DNA of 64,000 bases from Thermoplasmata archaeon (GTDB lineage: Archaea > Thermoplasmatota > Thermoplasmata > Thermoplasmatales > Thermoplasmataceae): positions 1-64,000 of the forward strand of contig JAJZZX010000007.1 of assembly GCA_021797355.1 (NCBI GenBank). Reading direction: 5' to 3'. This document shows positions 23,865 to 32,980 of the stretch, piece by piece; position 1 is the stretch's first letter, and each line of letters begins with the position of its first letter. The translations under genes were made by a program, and so were the position numbers. The notes below the pieces were generated by a model. That model had not been told where the DNA came from. It saw only the letters and a program-made list of their open reading frames with translations, and made no database searches.

Positions 23865-26328
23865 ATGTTATTCTAACCTCCGTGACCTGCTGGCTGAAAT
23901 TGTAATAGTCATGATCCATCCATGCCATTACCTGGTTGGAGAAATAATAACTGAGCGGGTTCTCACTCGGGCCGCCCGGAAAGACTCCATAATATGATGC
24001 CGTCCCAGGATCTGAAACCTCACGAAGGGATGGCCCAACTGTGACAAACGGCTCAGGAACTGAAAGCTGTCTTGAAACATATGCAGCACTAACCGTATGG
24101 GAATCTCCCCAAATTGGGTATGGGCCAAGCCCAAGGGGCTGAAGCCCAGTGAGGCTGGCTATCTCAAGCAGGTGCACCCTCCCCCAGGTCCATGTATTGA
24201 CAGGGCCAAGCTTACCCAGAAGGAGTGAGACCTCCCTGGAAAATGCTTCCCGGGCAATATTGGTGAAGCTACCATTGAACCAGTATGTGGAATTTGGATC
24301 ATTGAGTGCGAGGTAAATTGCGCTTGTGTCAAACGGCTTTGTCATAGACCCTAGACCCTGCTGAGCGTACACCCTGTCAAAGCTGAGGTTGTAAATCTCG
24401 CTGAGTTCATACCAGTAAACAGTCATACCTGTTGAATTCTCATAGGCCGTGTAATTCCAGCTTTCCAGCAAGTGGTATGCAGTCAGCTCGGAGCTGTTCA
24501 TATGCATTCCCGACAGGGAACCCACAATGATGGGAGTGAAGAGTGAAGCCCAGAAGTCAGAGACATTGCCCTGGAGGGACATCATGTCAGTGGTGGTCAT
24601 TCCGGGGTGATCCTGCAGGTAGTGATATATGGTCTCTGCCCTTCCCCCGGAGGTCCAGAATCCCCCGACAAATGGATAGGGGTAATTTTTCCCTACAGTG
24701 GGCTGGTTTGGGGCAAATGCATATCCACGGGAAGGATTTTCAACCTGTGGAAGGAACCTGAAAGGAACGGCGCCGTCAGGCATGAATTCAGGGAGGGTGC
24801 CATTCAGCAACGACCTCGATCCAACGACATTTACATGGGCGCCATCTGGAAGAGTCTCGTTAAATGTGGGATAGAGCCCGGCGGTAATGTAACCCGTGTT
24901 ATGAAGCCCCACAAGAGCAAAATTCTGGGGTGGGGAGAGCCAGAGCTTCAACGCATTCATCATGTCTGTGTAGTTGTGGCTCGTATCAAGCTCTATCTCC
25001 GCCACAAGGTCAGGCGATGGTATCGAGGCTGTCCAGTTCATACTAATCCCCATGTCACCGCTTCTTGCAATCAGTGGGCCATAGTTAGTATAATAGATGG
25101 TGTGAGTTTCTCCCATCAGGGAATACCTGTAACTGGCCATTGGATGCCATGAACCGTTGAAAAGATAACTGGTTCCATTCAGGTATTCAAGATAATCATT
25201 GGCAATCACCCCCTCTGGAGTTGTGAGTCCCCAGGATGTGTCGGGAGTATGTCCTATGAGTATGCCTGGAAGCCCAGCCAGCCCCCATCCTGTAACATTG
25301 ATTCCGGGGGCATATAGCTGCATCTCTATCCAGAGGGATGGAGCAAGAAGAGTCAGATGGGGATCATTTGCCAGTATTGGTGTACCGGTTGAAGAGTAAT
25401 TTGAGGTTACGATCCAGGAATTGCTTCCAACTTCCGGCCTCAATGTATTCTTCGTCGGGAATCCGAAAGGATCTGATACGTTGTTCAGAGCCTGCTCAAT
25501 GAGCCCCCGATAATCTGATATGGTGGAGGTGCTGATGCCGGTCACGTTCTGGCCGTACCAGTCCTGAGACCAGAAATAGCTGGGCGAAATACCCTGGTCC
25601 GTCAGGTTGTAGCCCCCAACAGTTCCGCTGCCTGGAACCATTGTTACATTTTCAGTATAATAGGGATAATAAGGCCAGATCTGTTGCAGATGGTTCAGGC
25701 CAAACGAAGACAGGAGAAGATCCATCTGGAGTTGTGTTGGCCCCCCAGTGGTCAGGTCCCATGACATGTACTCCTGCCATGCGAACGAATCAAATGGTGA
25801 CCAGTAAAATGGGGCCTTCCCAATTAGCTTAAATCCCAGGGGGAGGTCTGCCCTTGAATTGTTGATGTATGCGTTTACTCCTGCTGCGTAGTCTGATATG
25901 TAATTATAATACTGTGGATAATATTCCATCATGTAGGAATTTAGTTTCGCGGCATCCTGCGGAATCCCGATCATGTGCATGGCTATATCGGAGTTCAGGG
26001 CGCTGCTTCCAACATATGAACTCAAGTTTCCGGAGGCAAGGAGCGCCTGGAGTTCCATCTGGAAAAGCCTGTTGCTTGCCTCGTAATACCCCTGCGCCTC
26101 AAACAGATCATGCATATTGCTGGCACTAATGTGGGCAATGCCGTTCGAATCAATAGTGACATTGACATGGGCATCAAGTCCTGGAATTACTACAGAACCT
26201 GACGTATAATTAGCGTCACCAGCTGATGTCCAGAGTCCTTGAACGGGATTCAGGGTACTGAACTGGGTTGAAACGTAGGAAAACACCACAACAAGGACCA
26301 ATGCCACAACCATAAGCTTTATTTTCAT
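23857..26328 (-). CDS. Secreted penicillin-acylase-family Ntn hydrolase
   Basis: The 823-residue protein has an N-terminal signal or anchor helix (residues 4-20), then the alpha-chain start (HVNVTIDSNGIAHISA, QGYYEASNRLFQMEL). After a linker comes the beta-chain start GSNSWIV near residue 301. In this family Ser302 would become the N-terminal nucleophile after self-cleavage. Downstream NDPHL and GLPGILIGHT are also family landmarks. These enzymes hydrolyse amide bonds of acyl compounds such as beta-lactams or N-acyl homoserine lactones; here the natural substrate is unknown. Many N-x-S/T sequons fit an exterior location. A small membrane protein follows with an 8-base overlap. Confidence 0.87.
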   Translation of the reverse strand: MKIKLMVVALVLVVVFSYVSTQFSTLNPVQGLWTSAGDANYTSGSVVIPGLDAHVNVTIDSNGIAHISASNMHDLFEAQGYYEASNRLFQMELQALLASGNLSSYVGSSALNSDIAMHMIGIPQDAAKLNSYMMEYYPQYYNYISDYAAGVNAYINNSRADLPLGFKLIGKAPFYWSPFDSFAWQEYMSWDLTTGGPTQLQMDLLLSSFGLNHLQQIWPYYPYYTENVTMVPGSGTVGGYNLTDQGISPSYFWSQDWYGQNVTGISTSTISDYRGLIEQALNNVSDPFGFPTKNTLRPEVGSNSWIVTSNYSSTGTPILANDPHLTLLAPSLWIEMQLYAPGINVTGWGLAGLPGILIGHTPDTSWGLTTPEGVIANDYLEYLNGTSYLFNGSWHPMASYRYSLMGETHTIYYTNYGPLIARSGDMGISMNWTASIPSPDLVAEIELDTSHNYTDMMNALKLWLSPPQNFALVGLHNTGYITAGLYPTFNETLPDGAHVNVVGSRSLLNGTLPEFMPDGAVPFRFLPQVENPSRGYAFAPNQPTVGKNYPYPFVGGFWTSGGRAETIYHYLQDHPGMTTTDMMSLQGNVSDFWASLFTPIIVGSLSGMHMNSSELTAYHLLESWNYTAYENSTGMTVYWYELSEIYNLSFDRVYAQQGLGSMTKPFDTSAIYLALNDPNSTYWFNGSFTNIAREAFSREVSLLLGKLGPVNTWTWGRVHLLEIASLTGLQPLGLGPYPIWGDSHTVSAAYVSRQLSVPEPFVTVGPSLREVSDPGTASYYGVFPGGPSENPLSYYFSNQVMAWMDHDYYNFSQQVTEVRITYE

Positions 26329-26364
26329 TCAATATGGATCAGCCCTGTCCCTAAAAAAGTTCTC

Positions 26365-26901
26365 TCATGGGAATATTCTGGCAAACCTGACGAAAGACCA
26401 GTACTTCCCATCCATGAGATAGGTTTCTCTTTCAATTCCCTCAACGCTATAGCCATTCTTCACCAGGACAGACATTGAGGCTGTATTGAAATCAAGCACT
26501 CCAGTGTATATCCTGTGCATTGAAAGTTCATTCCTGGCAAAATCTGTCACGAGGCCTAGTGATTCTGTAGCCAAACCTTTTCCCCGGTATTTTTTTCCTA
26601 TCCAGTAGCCAACATGGCATTTGTTGTCAGTGTAGTCAATATCACTCAGCCCTATGATCCCAGCAGGATGTCCGGAATGGAAAATTATGAAATCTATGGC
26701 AAAAAATCTGCGACCCTCCTCCCGGTTTTTGCTGAAAAATGCCAGCGCATCTTCAACTTTGTATGGATACGGAAAGAAATGTCCGCCGATATTCCTGGAG
26801 ATTTCCCTGTCATTGGCCAGCTCAGCGATCTCGGGAGCCAGAGATGAATCCAGATCGCTGGAAAGAGATACCTTCCTGCCATCCAGCCTGTAGACCTGCA
26901 T
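26365..26901 (-). CDS. GNAT-family N-acetyltransferase (RimJ/RimL type)
   Basis: The 178-residue protein has the Acetyltransf_3 layout. A beta strand VGYWIGKKYRGKGLATES holds the acetyl-CoA pyrophosphate loop (R/Q-x-x-G-x-G/A, here KYRGKGLA). Later segments are LSMHRIYTGVLDFNTASMSV and LVKNGYSVEG, as in RimJ/RimL-like enzymes that acetylate protein N-termini or small amines. The substrate is not readable. It lies 36 bases upstream of the acylase gene on the same strand, possibly in one transcript. Confidence 0.85.
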   Translation of the reverse strand: MQVYRLDGRKVSLSSDLDSSLAPEIAELANDREISRNIGGHFFPYPYKVEDALAFFSKNREEGRRFFAIDFIIFHSGHPAGIIGLSDIDYTDNKCHVGYWIGKKYRGKGLATESLGLVTDFARNELSMHRIYTGVLDFNTASMSVLVKNGYSVEGIERETYLMDGKYWSFVRFARIFP

Positions 26902-26992
26902 TTCTTACCCCGATCGGGCATTGCTATATTTCATTGTTGTTCCGTCAACTTGTCGGAAATCTCATACATTCAGGACAGTTGTTTCAAAATAA

Positions 26993-27007
26993 ATTACTTC
27001 AGGTAAT
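26993..27007. promoter_or_regulatory. Distal operator-like dyad ATTAC-N5-GTAAT
   Basis: A perfect 5+5 inverted repeat with a 5-base spacer. An identical-arm copy with the same spacer length lies at 27161-27175, 168 bases away. The duplicated architecture upstream of asd-lysC suggests a repressor or activator pair of sites. Confidence 0.45.
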
Positions 27008-27159
27008 ATGATATGAAATAATTTGAAAATAGAGCGTTCCAATAGAGGGAGTAGAAATGAACAATCAGTTCTGTACTTTAACAGCTCAAACTCTTTGTTT
27101 TCCTTGTCAACCCGACAATTCGTCCATCATTATATGTAGCTCTTTTTCAGGGGTAAACA

Positions 27160-27176
27160 CATTACTCTTGGTAATG
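27160..27176. promoter_or_regulatory. Proximal operator-like dyad CATTAC-N5-GTAATG
   Basis: A perfect 6+6 inverted repeat with a 5-base spacer, about 25-30 bases downstream of the likely TATA box. It would therefore cover the transcription start of asd-lysC. A bound protein here would block polymerase. The regulator is not identified. Confidence 0.5.
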
Positions 27177-27206
27177 CAAAATTCTCACCTTGGGGTGAAT
27201 GAATAA

Positions 27207-28220
27207 ATGGACAGGATTAAGGTTGGATTGCTTGGAGGCACTGGAGTGGTGGGTCAGGTTTTTGCAAGAATGTTAGCTAACCATCCATTCCTGGAGCTAT
27301 CATCAGTTTATGCTTCAGATCGGTCTTCGGGATCAAGATACTCATCATTCCTAAGTGATGATCTTGGCAGCCTGTATGAGCATATAATGGTAGAAAGGGC
27401 TGATTCAGCCACGATACTCGCAGGGAAAAATGACATAATTTTCAGTGCGGTAAGCGATTCTGCAGCTGGAACCATTGAGAAGGAAATTTCTGCCCAAGGC
27501 GTGAAGGTTTTCACAAATGCATCTGCAAACAGAATGGATCCATCTGTGCCCCTAGTTGTTCCTGAGATAAATTTTTCCTCCCTTGAAGGCCTAGATCAGA
27601 ATTCAGGGTTCATAGTTGCCAACGGAAACTGCAGCACCATTGGCCTCTCCCTCGGGGTAGCTCCGCTCTCAGGGTTCGGGATAAAGAAGATCGATGTCAC
27701 CACAATGCAGGCGGTAAGCGGTGCCGGATATCCTGGGGTGCCTTCCCTTGATATCCTTTCAAATGTAGTTCCGTTCATACAATCAGAGGAGGAGAAGATA
27801 TCAAGGGAATCAGCCAAGATATTTGGCAATCCGCGTATGGAAGTGAATGCAACCTGCACAAGGGTACCCATAAGGGACGGCCATCTGGAATCGGTAACAG
27901 TTGTGCTTGAAGATCAGGTGGACAAAGCGGATGTGCTGAAGGCTTACCATAACTTCGGAAATGGTGCTATCAGGGGGGCTTATCCGACCCTGCCTAGTAA
28001 GAGTGTCATAGTCAGGCAAGAAAGAGATCGGCCCCAGCCCTTACTGGACGTAATGGCAGGCACTCCCGACAGGGCTAAGGGGATGGCGGTCACAGTCGGC
28101 CGCATAAGACAGAAAGGCAACGCAATATCCCTGGTGCTCCTGGTCCATAACCTCATTCGTGGCGCTGCCGGATCAGCAATACTGAACGCAGAAGTTATGC
28201 ATGGAAGGGGTGCATTTTGA
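27207..28220 (+). CDS. asd: Aspartate-semialdehyde dehydrogenase
   Basis: The 337-residue protein has the NADP loop GLLGGTGVVGQ, the catalytic Cys in ANGNCSTIGLS and the substrate region MQAVSGAGYPGVPS with the general-base His in IRDGHLESVTV. This matches the archaeal/fungal type of ASADH. It reduces aspartyl phosphate to the semialdehyde on the way to threonine, methionine and possibly lysine. The lysC start overlaps its stop codon, so the two consecutive pathway steps are translationally coupled. Confidence 0.95.
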   Translation: MDRIKVGLLGGTGVVGQVFARMLANHPFLELSSVYASDRSSGSRYSSFLSDDLGSLYEHIMVERADSATILAGKNDIIFSAVSDSAAGTIEKEISAQGVKVFTNASANRMDPSVPLVVPEINFSSLEGLDQNSGFIVANGNCSTIGLSLGVAPLSGFGIKKIDVTTMQAVSGAGYPGVPSLDILSNVVPFIQSEEEKISRESAKIFGNPRMEVNATCTRVPIRDGHLESVTVVLEDQVDKADVLKAYHNFGNGAIRGAYPTLPSKSVIVRQERDRPQPLLDVMAGTPDRAKGMAVTVGRIRQKGNAISLVLLVHNLIRGAAGSAILNAEVMHGRGAF

Positions 28221-29134
28221 AAGGTGCCAGCGTTGAAATCATAAAGGTCGGAGGATCATTCCTTTCGTCACCAGAGTCGCTGGGTGATGTTCTCAGCCTG
28301 GCAAAATCAACTCAAAAGGCAATACTTGTGCTCAGTGCGTTCAGTGGAGTTACGGATAGGCTGCAGGGCATCCATTCGATGGGCAAGGCGTCAAGGATTT
28401 CTGAATTTCAGTCCATAGTCTCATGGCATGCCAATCTGCTGTCAAAGTCTCCGGGATTTCACTCGGAATTCCCTCCGGATACTCTAGCCGATGGACTGTC
28501 TAGTGGTAACAGTCAAAACGGAGGGCTGCTCGAATGGATAGGCAACGCAGATCATGACGAATTCCTTTCAATCGGAGAAAAGCTCTCTGCCTTAACCGTA
28601 TCTGAGTATCTTAAGTATCACAGAATCAGGTGTCATAGAATTTTTTCAGATGATCTGGGAGTGACAGTATCTGAGGGCAAGGAGGGAAGAACCATAGACA
28701 TCGAGGCAACATCAATCAAAGCAAGATCAATCATTGACAGCCTTCTTGCCAATAACGATGTTATAGTGACCACCGGATTCTTCGGAAGGGGAACTGATGG
28801 AAGAGTGAAGATACTGGGGCGGAACTCCAGCGATTACAGCGCCGTAGGGATCGCAGCATCATTGGGCCATGACAGGGTTACGCTCCTAAAGGACGTGAGA
28901 GGGATCTACAGGGCAGATCCCAAGCATCTTCCGCCAGGATCGCATCACATCCCCGTGCTTTCCTACATGGAAGCCCTTGATATCTGCAGGTCAGGTTCGA
29001 GGGTTGTGCACCCTTCAGCAGTTGAACTGGCAATGAAGACAGGCATCCAGATAAGCGTAAGAAGACATGGGGATACCACCAGCGGCACATTGATCTGCAA
29101 AAACCAGGGGACAGCAAGCTACCTGAAGGGATAA
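28217..29134 (+). CDS. lysC: Aspartate kinase without ACT domains
   Basis: The 305-residue amino-acid kinase begins IIKVGGSFLSSPESL (phosphate loop KVGGS). It continues with GFFGRGTDGRVKILGRNSSDYSA (aspartate and ATP site) and VRGIYRADP, all standard aspartokinase motifs. It stops at about residue 305, before the paired ACT domains that give feedback inhibition in most aspartokinases. It makes aspartyl phosphate for the adjacent Asd. The start is TTG overlapping the asd stop. Missing ACT domains imply that control is transcriptional or by another protein; compare the dyads upstream of asd. Confidence 0.9.
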   Translation: MKGASVEIIKVGGSFLSSPESLGDVLSLAKSTQKAILVLSAFSGVTDRLQGIHSMGKASRISEFQSIVSWHANLLSKSPGFHSEFPPDTLADGLSSGNSQNGGLLEWIGNADHDEFLSIGEKLSALTVSEYLKYHRIRCHRIFSDDLGVTVSEGKEGRTIDIEATSIKARSIIDSLLANNDVIVTTGFFGRGTDGRVKILGRNSSDYSAVGIAASLGHDRVTLLKDVRGIYRADPKHLPPGSHHIPVLSYMEALDICRSGSRVVHPSAVELAMKTGIQISVRRHGDTTSGTLICKNQGTASYLKG

Positions 29135-29166
29135 AATAAAGCCGCCGCTTAGATCACTGCAAATAT

Positions 29167-29994
29167 ATGGATGAAAAACCAAGGCCAATACTGAAGTGGG
29201 CTGGAGGAAAGAGGAGCATAGCAGCGAGCATAATCGGCAAGCTGCCTAATTCCTTTCACGCTTATATTGAGCCATTCCTTGGCGGGGGTTCAATATTCTT
29301 CAGTATATGCGAAAGCCTTGGAAGCCACAGGGCAATACTTGCCGACATAAACGAGGATCTTATGTGCCTCTACGAGGCCATCAAGGAAAAACCAGGTGAT
29401 CTGGTGCGGGAAATCCATGGCATTCAATACAAGAACAGCAGGGAGGACTTCTACATGGCCAGGGCAGAGTATAATTCCCTTCCTGCATGCAGCATCAGGA
29501 GAAGCGCATTGCTGGTTTACCTTAACAGGCACTGCTACAATGGGCTGTACAGGGTCAACCGCCATGGGATGTACAATGTTCCATTCGGCCGCTACGCGAA
29601 TCCATCCATGCCAGGAGAGGATTCAATCAGGGCGGCATCAAGGTGCCTCTCCGGTGCAAGGCTGATCAGATCGGATTTTTTTCATGTGATTTCCCTCGCA
29701 GGGAGTGGAGACCTTATTTATGCTGATCCCCCGTACACTCCAGTTTCCAAGAGCTCAAACTTCACCTCTTATAGCATGGGAGGTTTCGGATGGGAAGACC
29801 AGATCAGGCTAAAAAAGGCCCTGGAACTGGCAGACAGGAATGGTGCGTATTTCATACTGAGCAACTCATGGGTCAGGGAAATTCTCGACCTGTACAGTTC
29901 ATACAGCATTACCCGCGTAGAAGTGAACAGGAATATAAATTCTGTTCCGGATTCTCGGAGAAAAATACCGGAGGCAATCATCCGGAACTTCTGA
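29167..29994 (+). CDS. DNA adenine N6-methyltransferase (D12/Dam class)
   Basis: The 275-residue protein has the D12 order. The SAM motif LKWAGGKRSI at the N-terminus is followed by EPFLGGGSIFF, then ADINEDLMCLYEAI, and the catalytic motif IV DLIYADPPYTPV. It methylates adenine N6 in a short DNA site, which cannot be read from the protein but is GATC for classical Dam. No restriction endonuclease is next to it. It is a solitary enzyme 32 bases downstream of lysC on the same strand, so it may serve mismatch repair, replication timing, or be a relic of a restriction system. Confidence 0.88.
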   Translation: MDEKPRPILKWAGGKRSIAASIIGKLPNSFHAYIEPFLGGGSIFFSICESLGSHRAILADINEDLMCLYEAIKEKPGDLVREIHGIQYKNSREDFYMARAEYNSLPACSIRRSALLVYLNRHCYNGLYRVNRHGMYNVPFGRYANPSMPGEDSIRAASRCLSGARLIRSDFFHVISLAGSGDLIYADPPYTPVSKSSNFTSYSMGGFGWEDQIRLKKALELADRNGAYFILSNSWVREILDLYSSYSITRVEVNRNINSVPDSRRKIPEAIIRNF

Positions 29995-30013
29995 CTTTTA
30001 CCGCTCATCAAAG

Positions 30014-31657
30014 TTATGGGAGAACTATTGGTTCCTCCTCCATTGTGAGGGAGGTCTGGTATTCCTCGTTTTCAAGTTTTGTCTTGAGCCCGGAGAGGAC
30101 ACCTGCCGGATAGAAAACCAGCACAGATACGGCAGCAACTATGGCGCTGGCATCGTAGAAACTTATGATGTTAAGCATGCCATCGCTTCCTATGTAGGTC
30201 ATGCCAAGCAGGAATGCTATGTATAGGATATACCATATTGAGTTCTTGACGTTGCTCAGGTCCCTCTTTGCCGAATTCCTCGCTATGGGAAGAATGAGCC
30301 CGAATATCACCACGCCAACAGTTAGTATGGCAACAGCATAATAAACGGTGACCCATCCGCTCCAGAAGACGATGAGGGAAGCGGCTATAAAGGCTATGGG
30401 GGCGAATATGGAACCGCCGGGAATTTTGAACCTCGTTACCCCCTGCCTCCTGGACACAATCAGGGCGATGGGATTCACTGAAAACCCGAGATAACCAGCA
30501 ACCACTGCATCTTCAATCAGGCCGTATATGCTGGGAACAGGCGCAGCAACAAAGGCAAGCACTGCTCCAACAAACGCTGTCACCAGAAGGGCCCAGTAAG
30601 GCACTGAGTATTTCTTGTGAATAAATTTGATCAGGTCAGGCATTATCTTTGAGCGGCCCTGTGCAAATATAACCCTTGATCCTCCGCCAAGATATATGTA
30701 TCCCACTATGAACGGGCCGATAATTCCTATTATAATTGTAAGAACAAGAATCAGTGGGGCGTTATAGTTGTGTGCAAGGAAGATAAATGGATTGTTGCCG
30801 CCTATGGCGTTTGCCAATCCTGCCCAGTTGCCCGGGGTCACGCCTATCTTGGACCAGTTTATTCCTGCAACGAATACCCAGTCAAGGAGAAGGTAAATAA
30901 GGAGCTGCCCCACCACAACTATTATTATTGCAAGCGGGAGCTTTCTGAACTTCTTCGACTCCTCGGCATAGTCGGGCAGGACCCTGATGCCTCCAAATGC
31001 AAACATTGCCAGCGGGATGGCCAGGAAAACGCCAGCAAATCCAAATGGGAGGAACCCATGATATGCTGTCAGGTTTCGTCCGTCATAGAAGACTGATGCA
31101 AGCCCTATGGCCACTGCAATGTAGAAAAATAGCTTTACAATGCCAAAGTACACAGTTGATCTGCCGAAAGCCCTGACTCCGAAGTAGTTGAACGGAATCA
31201 TGACAAGCATGAGCGCGGCTGCAATGAGCCCCCCAAGGAGTGTAGGGGCACCAGAAGATAATGTGAGGCTGGGATAAAATATGCTTAAGCCATCTACTAC
31301 CGCAAATGCCTCAATGGGCGGGATGAAGAGGTACCAGATGAGGTCCGCAAGGGAGTTTATTGTATTGGTAAACCATCCGTGTGTGTACAGTGCATATCTG
31401 GATGGGCCGCCAGCTTCAGGATATGTAGTCACAAGTTCCGCATATGTCAGGCCAATGAAAAGGTAGAAAATACCACCTATCAGCCATCCAAGCCAGCTCC
31501 CGGGGCCGGCTATTTCAGTCATTCCTGCGGCACTGAAAAGTATCCCCGTTCCAACAGCTCCAACGACACCTATTATTATGAGATCAAAGAAGGATAGCTC
31601 CTTCTTCAGGTTAGTTTGTTTAGACATATTGTCTTCTGCCATGTCTGAATGTAACAT
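30014..31657 (-). CDS. APC-family amino acid permease
   Basis: The 547-residue protein has about 12 membrane helices. It starts with the APC landmark DLIIIGVVGAVGTGILFSAA followed by GPGSWLGWLIGG, and YAELVTTYPEAGGP in helix 3. It imports amino acids, probably with protons. It converges with the methylase gene (20-base gap) and is divergent from the FAD oxidoreductase at 31749. A similar permease of the same layout lies at 51777-53354. Substrate unknown. Confidence 0.88.
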   Translation of the reverse strand: MLHSDMAEDNMSKQTNLKKELSFFDLIIIGVVGAVGTGILFSAAGMTEIAGPGSWLGWLIGGIFYLFIGLTYAELVTTYPEAGGPSRYALYTHGWFTNTINSLADLIWYLFIPPIEAFAVVDGLSIFYPSLTLSSGAPTLLGGLIAAALMLVMIPFNYFGVRAFGRSTVYFGIVKLFFYIAVAIGLASVFYDGRNLTAYHGFLPFGFAGVFLAIPLAMFAFGGIRVLPDYAEESKKFRKLPLAIIIVVVGQLLIYLLLDWVFVAGINWSKIGVTPGNWAGLANAIGGNNPFIFLAHNYNAPLILVLTIIIGIIGPFIVGYIYLGGGSRVIFAQGRSKIMPDLIKFIHKKYSVPYWALLVTAFVGAVLAFVAAPVPSIYGLIEDAVVAGYLGFSVNPIALIVSRRQGVTRFKIPGGSIFAPIAFIAASLIVFWSGWVTVYYAVAILTVGVVIFGLILPIARNSAKRDLSNVKNSIWYILYIAFLLGMTYIGSDGMLNIISFYDASAIVAAVSVLVFYPAGVLSGLKTKLENEEYQTSLTMEEEPIVLP

Positions 31658-31748
31658 GTGTCATTATTTAATAATTTACTTGAGGCACTCAATCAAATTG
31701 TAATCAAAAAATAGAAGAAGTTAATATTTTCAGGAAACATGCTAATGA

Positions 31749-32954
31749 ATGTTATTCGGTGAAGTGCTGGATTATCTTATAGTAGGTGCGGGCAGTACGG
31801 GTTCCAGTATTGCATTCAACATGGCTGGGCGTTCCAAGAAGATAGGCGTCGTGGAGAGGGATACCATTGCCGCTGGCAATACCGGCAAGTCAAGTGCACT
31901 TGTGAGGACACATTACAGCAACAGGATAATTGCTGACATGTCTCTGTATTCACTGGAGGTTTTTCGCAATTTTTCTGGAATCGGATATTCAGGGTTTACC
32001 AGGACCGGCATGATCTTTCCCTTCGACGATAAATACGCTGACGTTGCAAGGGAAAATGTCAGAATGCTGAGGGACTTGGGCATAAAAGAAATGGAGATGA
32101 AGCCTGAGGAGATAGTAAATTATTACCCCGACATCAATCTTGACGGATACGATTACGTTGCCTATGAGCCGGAAAGCGGCTACGCTGATCCGGTGGCAAC
32201 GGCAAACTCATTCATTAGCAGTGCCAGGGAAAAGGGCGTTGAATTGATCCAGAAGAGATCAGTTTCATCACTTGATTCAGGGAGAAACTTTGTCAAGGTG
32301 GACCTGGATGACGGTAGGCAAATAAGGGCAAAAAAGGTCATCCTGGCAACGAACGTATGGACCAACGATATACTTGAGAACTCTGGCATTTCAAGGGGCA
32401 GGTTACTTCCCATATATGCATCGCTTCATGGCATAGTCTACCTGAGGCGCCCGGAAGACTACTCCGGCATCAAGCCCACTCTGTGGGACCCGCACCAGCT
32501 GGCCTATTACAAAATGGAGGGCACGACCGTAACTGCACTGGGGAGTCTCGATCCAAGGATTGACGAGAAACCGGTAGACATTCATGATAATCTTCCTGAA
32601 ACTGCTGACGAATCTTACGTGGAAGATTACATATCGAGGATTGTGAACAGGCTCCCATCCATGGGCAAGGCTACATTGATCTCAACACTAACTGGCCTAT
32701 ACGACATGAGTCCAGATGGCCAGGTCATATGTGACAGCCTGGGCGATCTTGGGCTGGATAATGTCTTTGTATTCGCAGGCCTCAGTGGCCACGGATTCAA
32801 ACTCAGTCCAGCATATGGGCTTATGGCAGCTGACATGCTAAGTGGGCATGATCCAGAAAAGAGCAGGTTTGACTGGCGCCCATTTTACCTGAACAGGTTC
32901 AGAGATGGAAAGCCCATAGTATCAAAATATTCCGAGATCGGAACAATATATTGA
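31749..32954 (+). CDS. FAD-dependent amine/amino-acid oxidoreductase (DAO family)
   Basis: The 401-residue protein has the N-terminal dinucleotide motif YLIVGAGSTGSSIAFNMA, a FAD-binding GNTGKSSALVRTHYS and a C-terminal FAGLSGHGFKLSPAYG, typical of sarcosine/glycine oxidase and related DAO enzymes. The reaction is probably oxidation of a secondary or D-amine to an imino acid. Whether oxygen or an electron carrier is the acceptor is unclear. It is divergent from the amino acid permease at 30014, suggesting uptake followed by oxidation of an amino compound. A TATA-like element lies in the 90-base gap. Confidence 0.85.
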   Translation: MLFGEVLDYLIVGAGSTGSSIAFNMAGRSKKIGVVERDTIAAGNTGKSSALVRTHYSNRIIADMSLYSLEVFRNFSGIGYSGFTRTGMIFPFDDKYADVARENVRMLRDLGIKEMEMKPEEIVNYYPDINLDGYDYVAYEPESGYADPVATANSFISSAREKGVELIQKRSVSSLDSGRNFVKVDLDDGRQIRAKKVILATNVWTNDILENSGISRGRLLPIYASLHGIVYLRRPEDYSGIKPTLWDPHQLAYYKMEGTTVTALGSLDPRIDEKPVDIHDNLPETADESYVEDYISRIVNRLPSMGKATLISTLTGLYDMSPDGQVICDSLGDLGLDNVFVFAGLSGHGFKLSPAYGLMAADMLSGHDPEKSRFDWRPFYLNRFRDGKPIVSKYSEIGTIY

Positions 32955-32980
32955 TCATGCAGCCCATATGACATGGCGGG

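Larger units (their letters stand above)
26902..27206 (+). promoter_or_regulatory. Long leader/control region upstream of asd-lysC
   Basis: The 305-base gap holds no gene. It contains several inverted repeats: TTCCG-N9-CGGAA (26940-26958), ATTAC-N5-GTAAT twice, and TTGTC-N5-GACAA (27104-27118). A TATA-like ATTATATG lies at about 27128-27136. GGGGTGA at about 27192-27198 could serve as a ribosome site for the ATG at 27207. The density of dyads suggests regulated expression. Confidence 0.45.
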
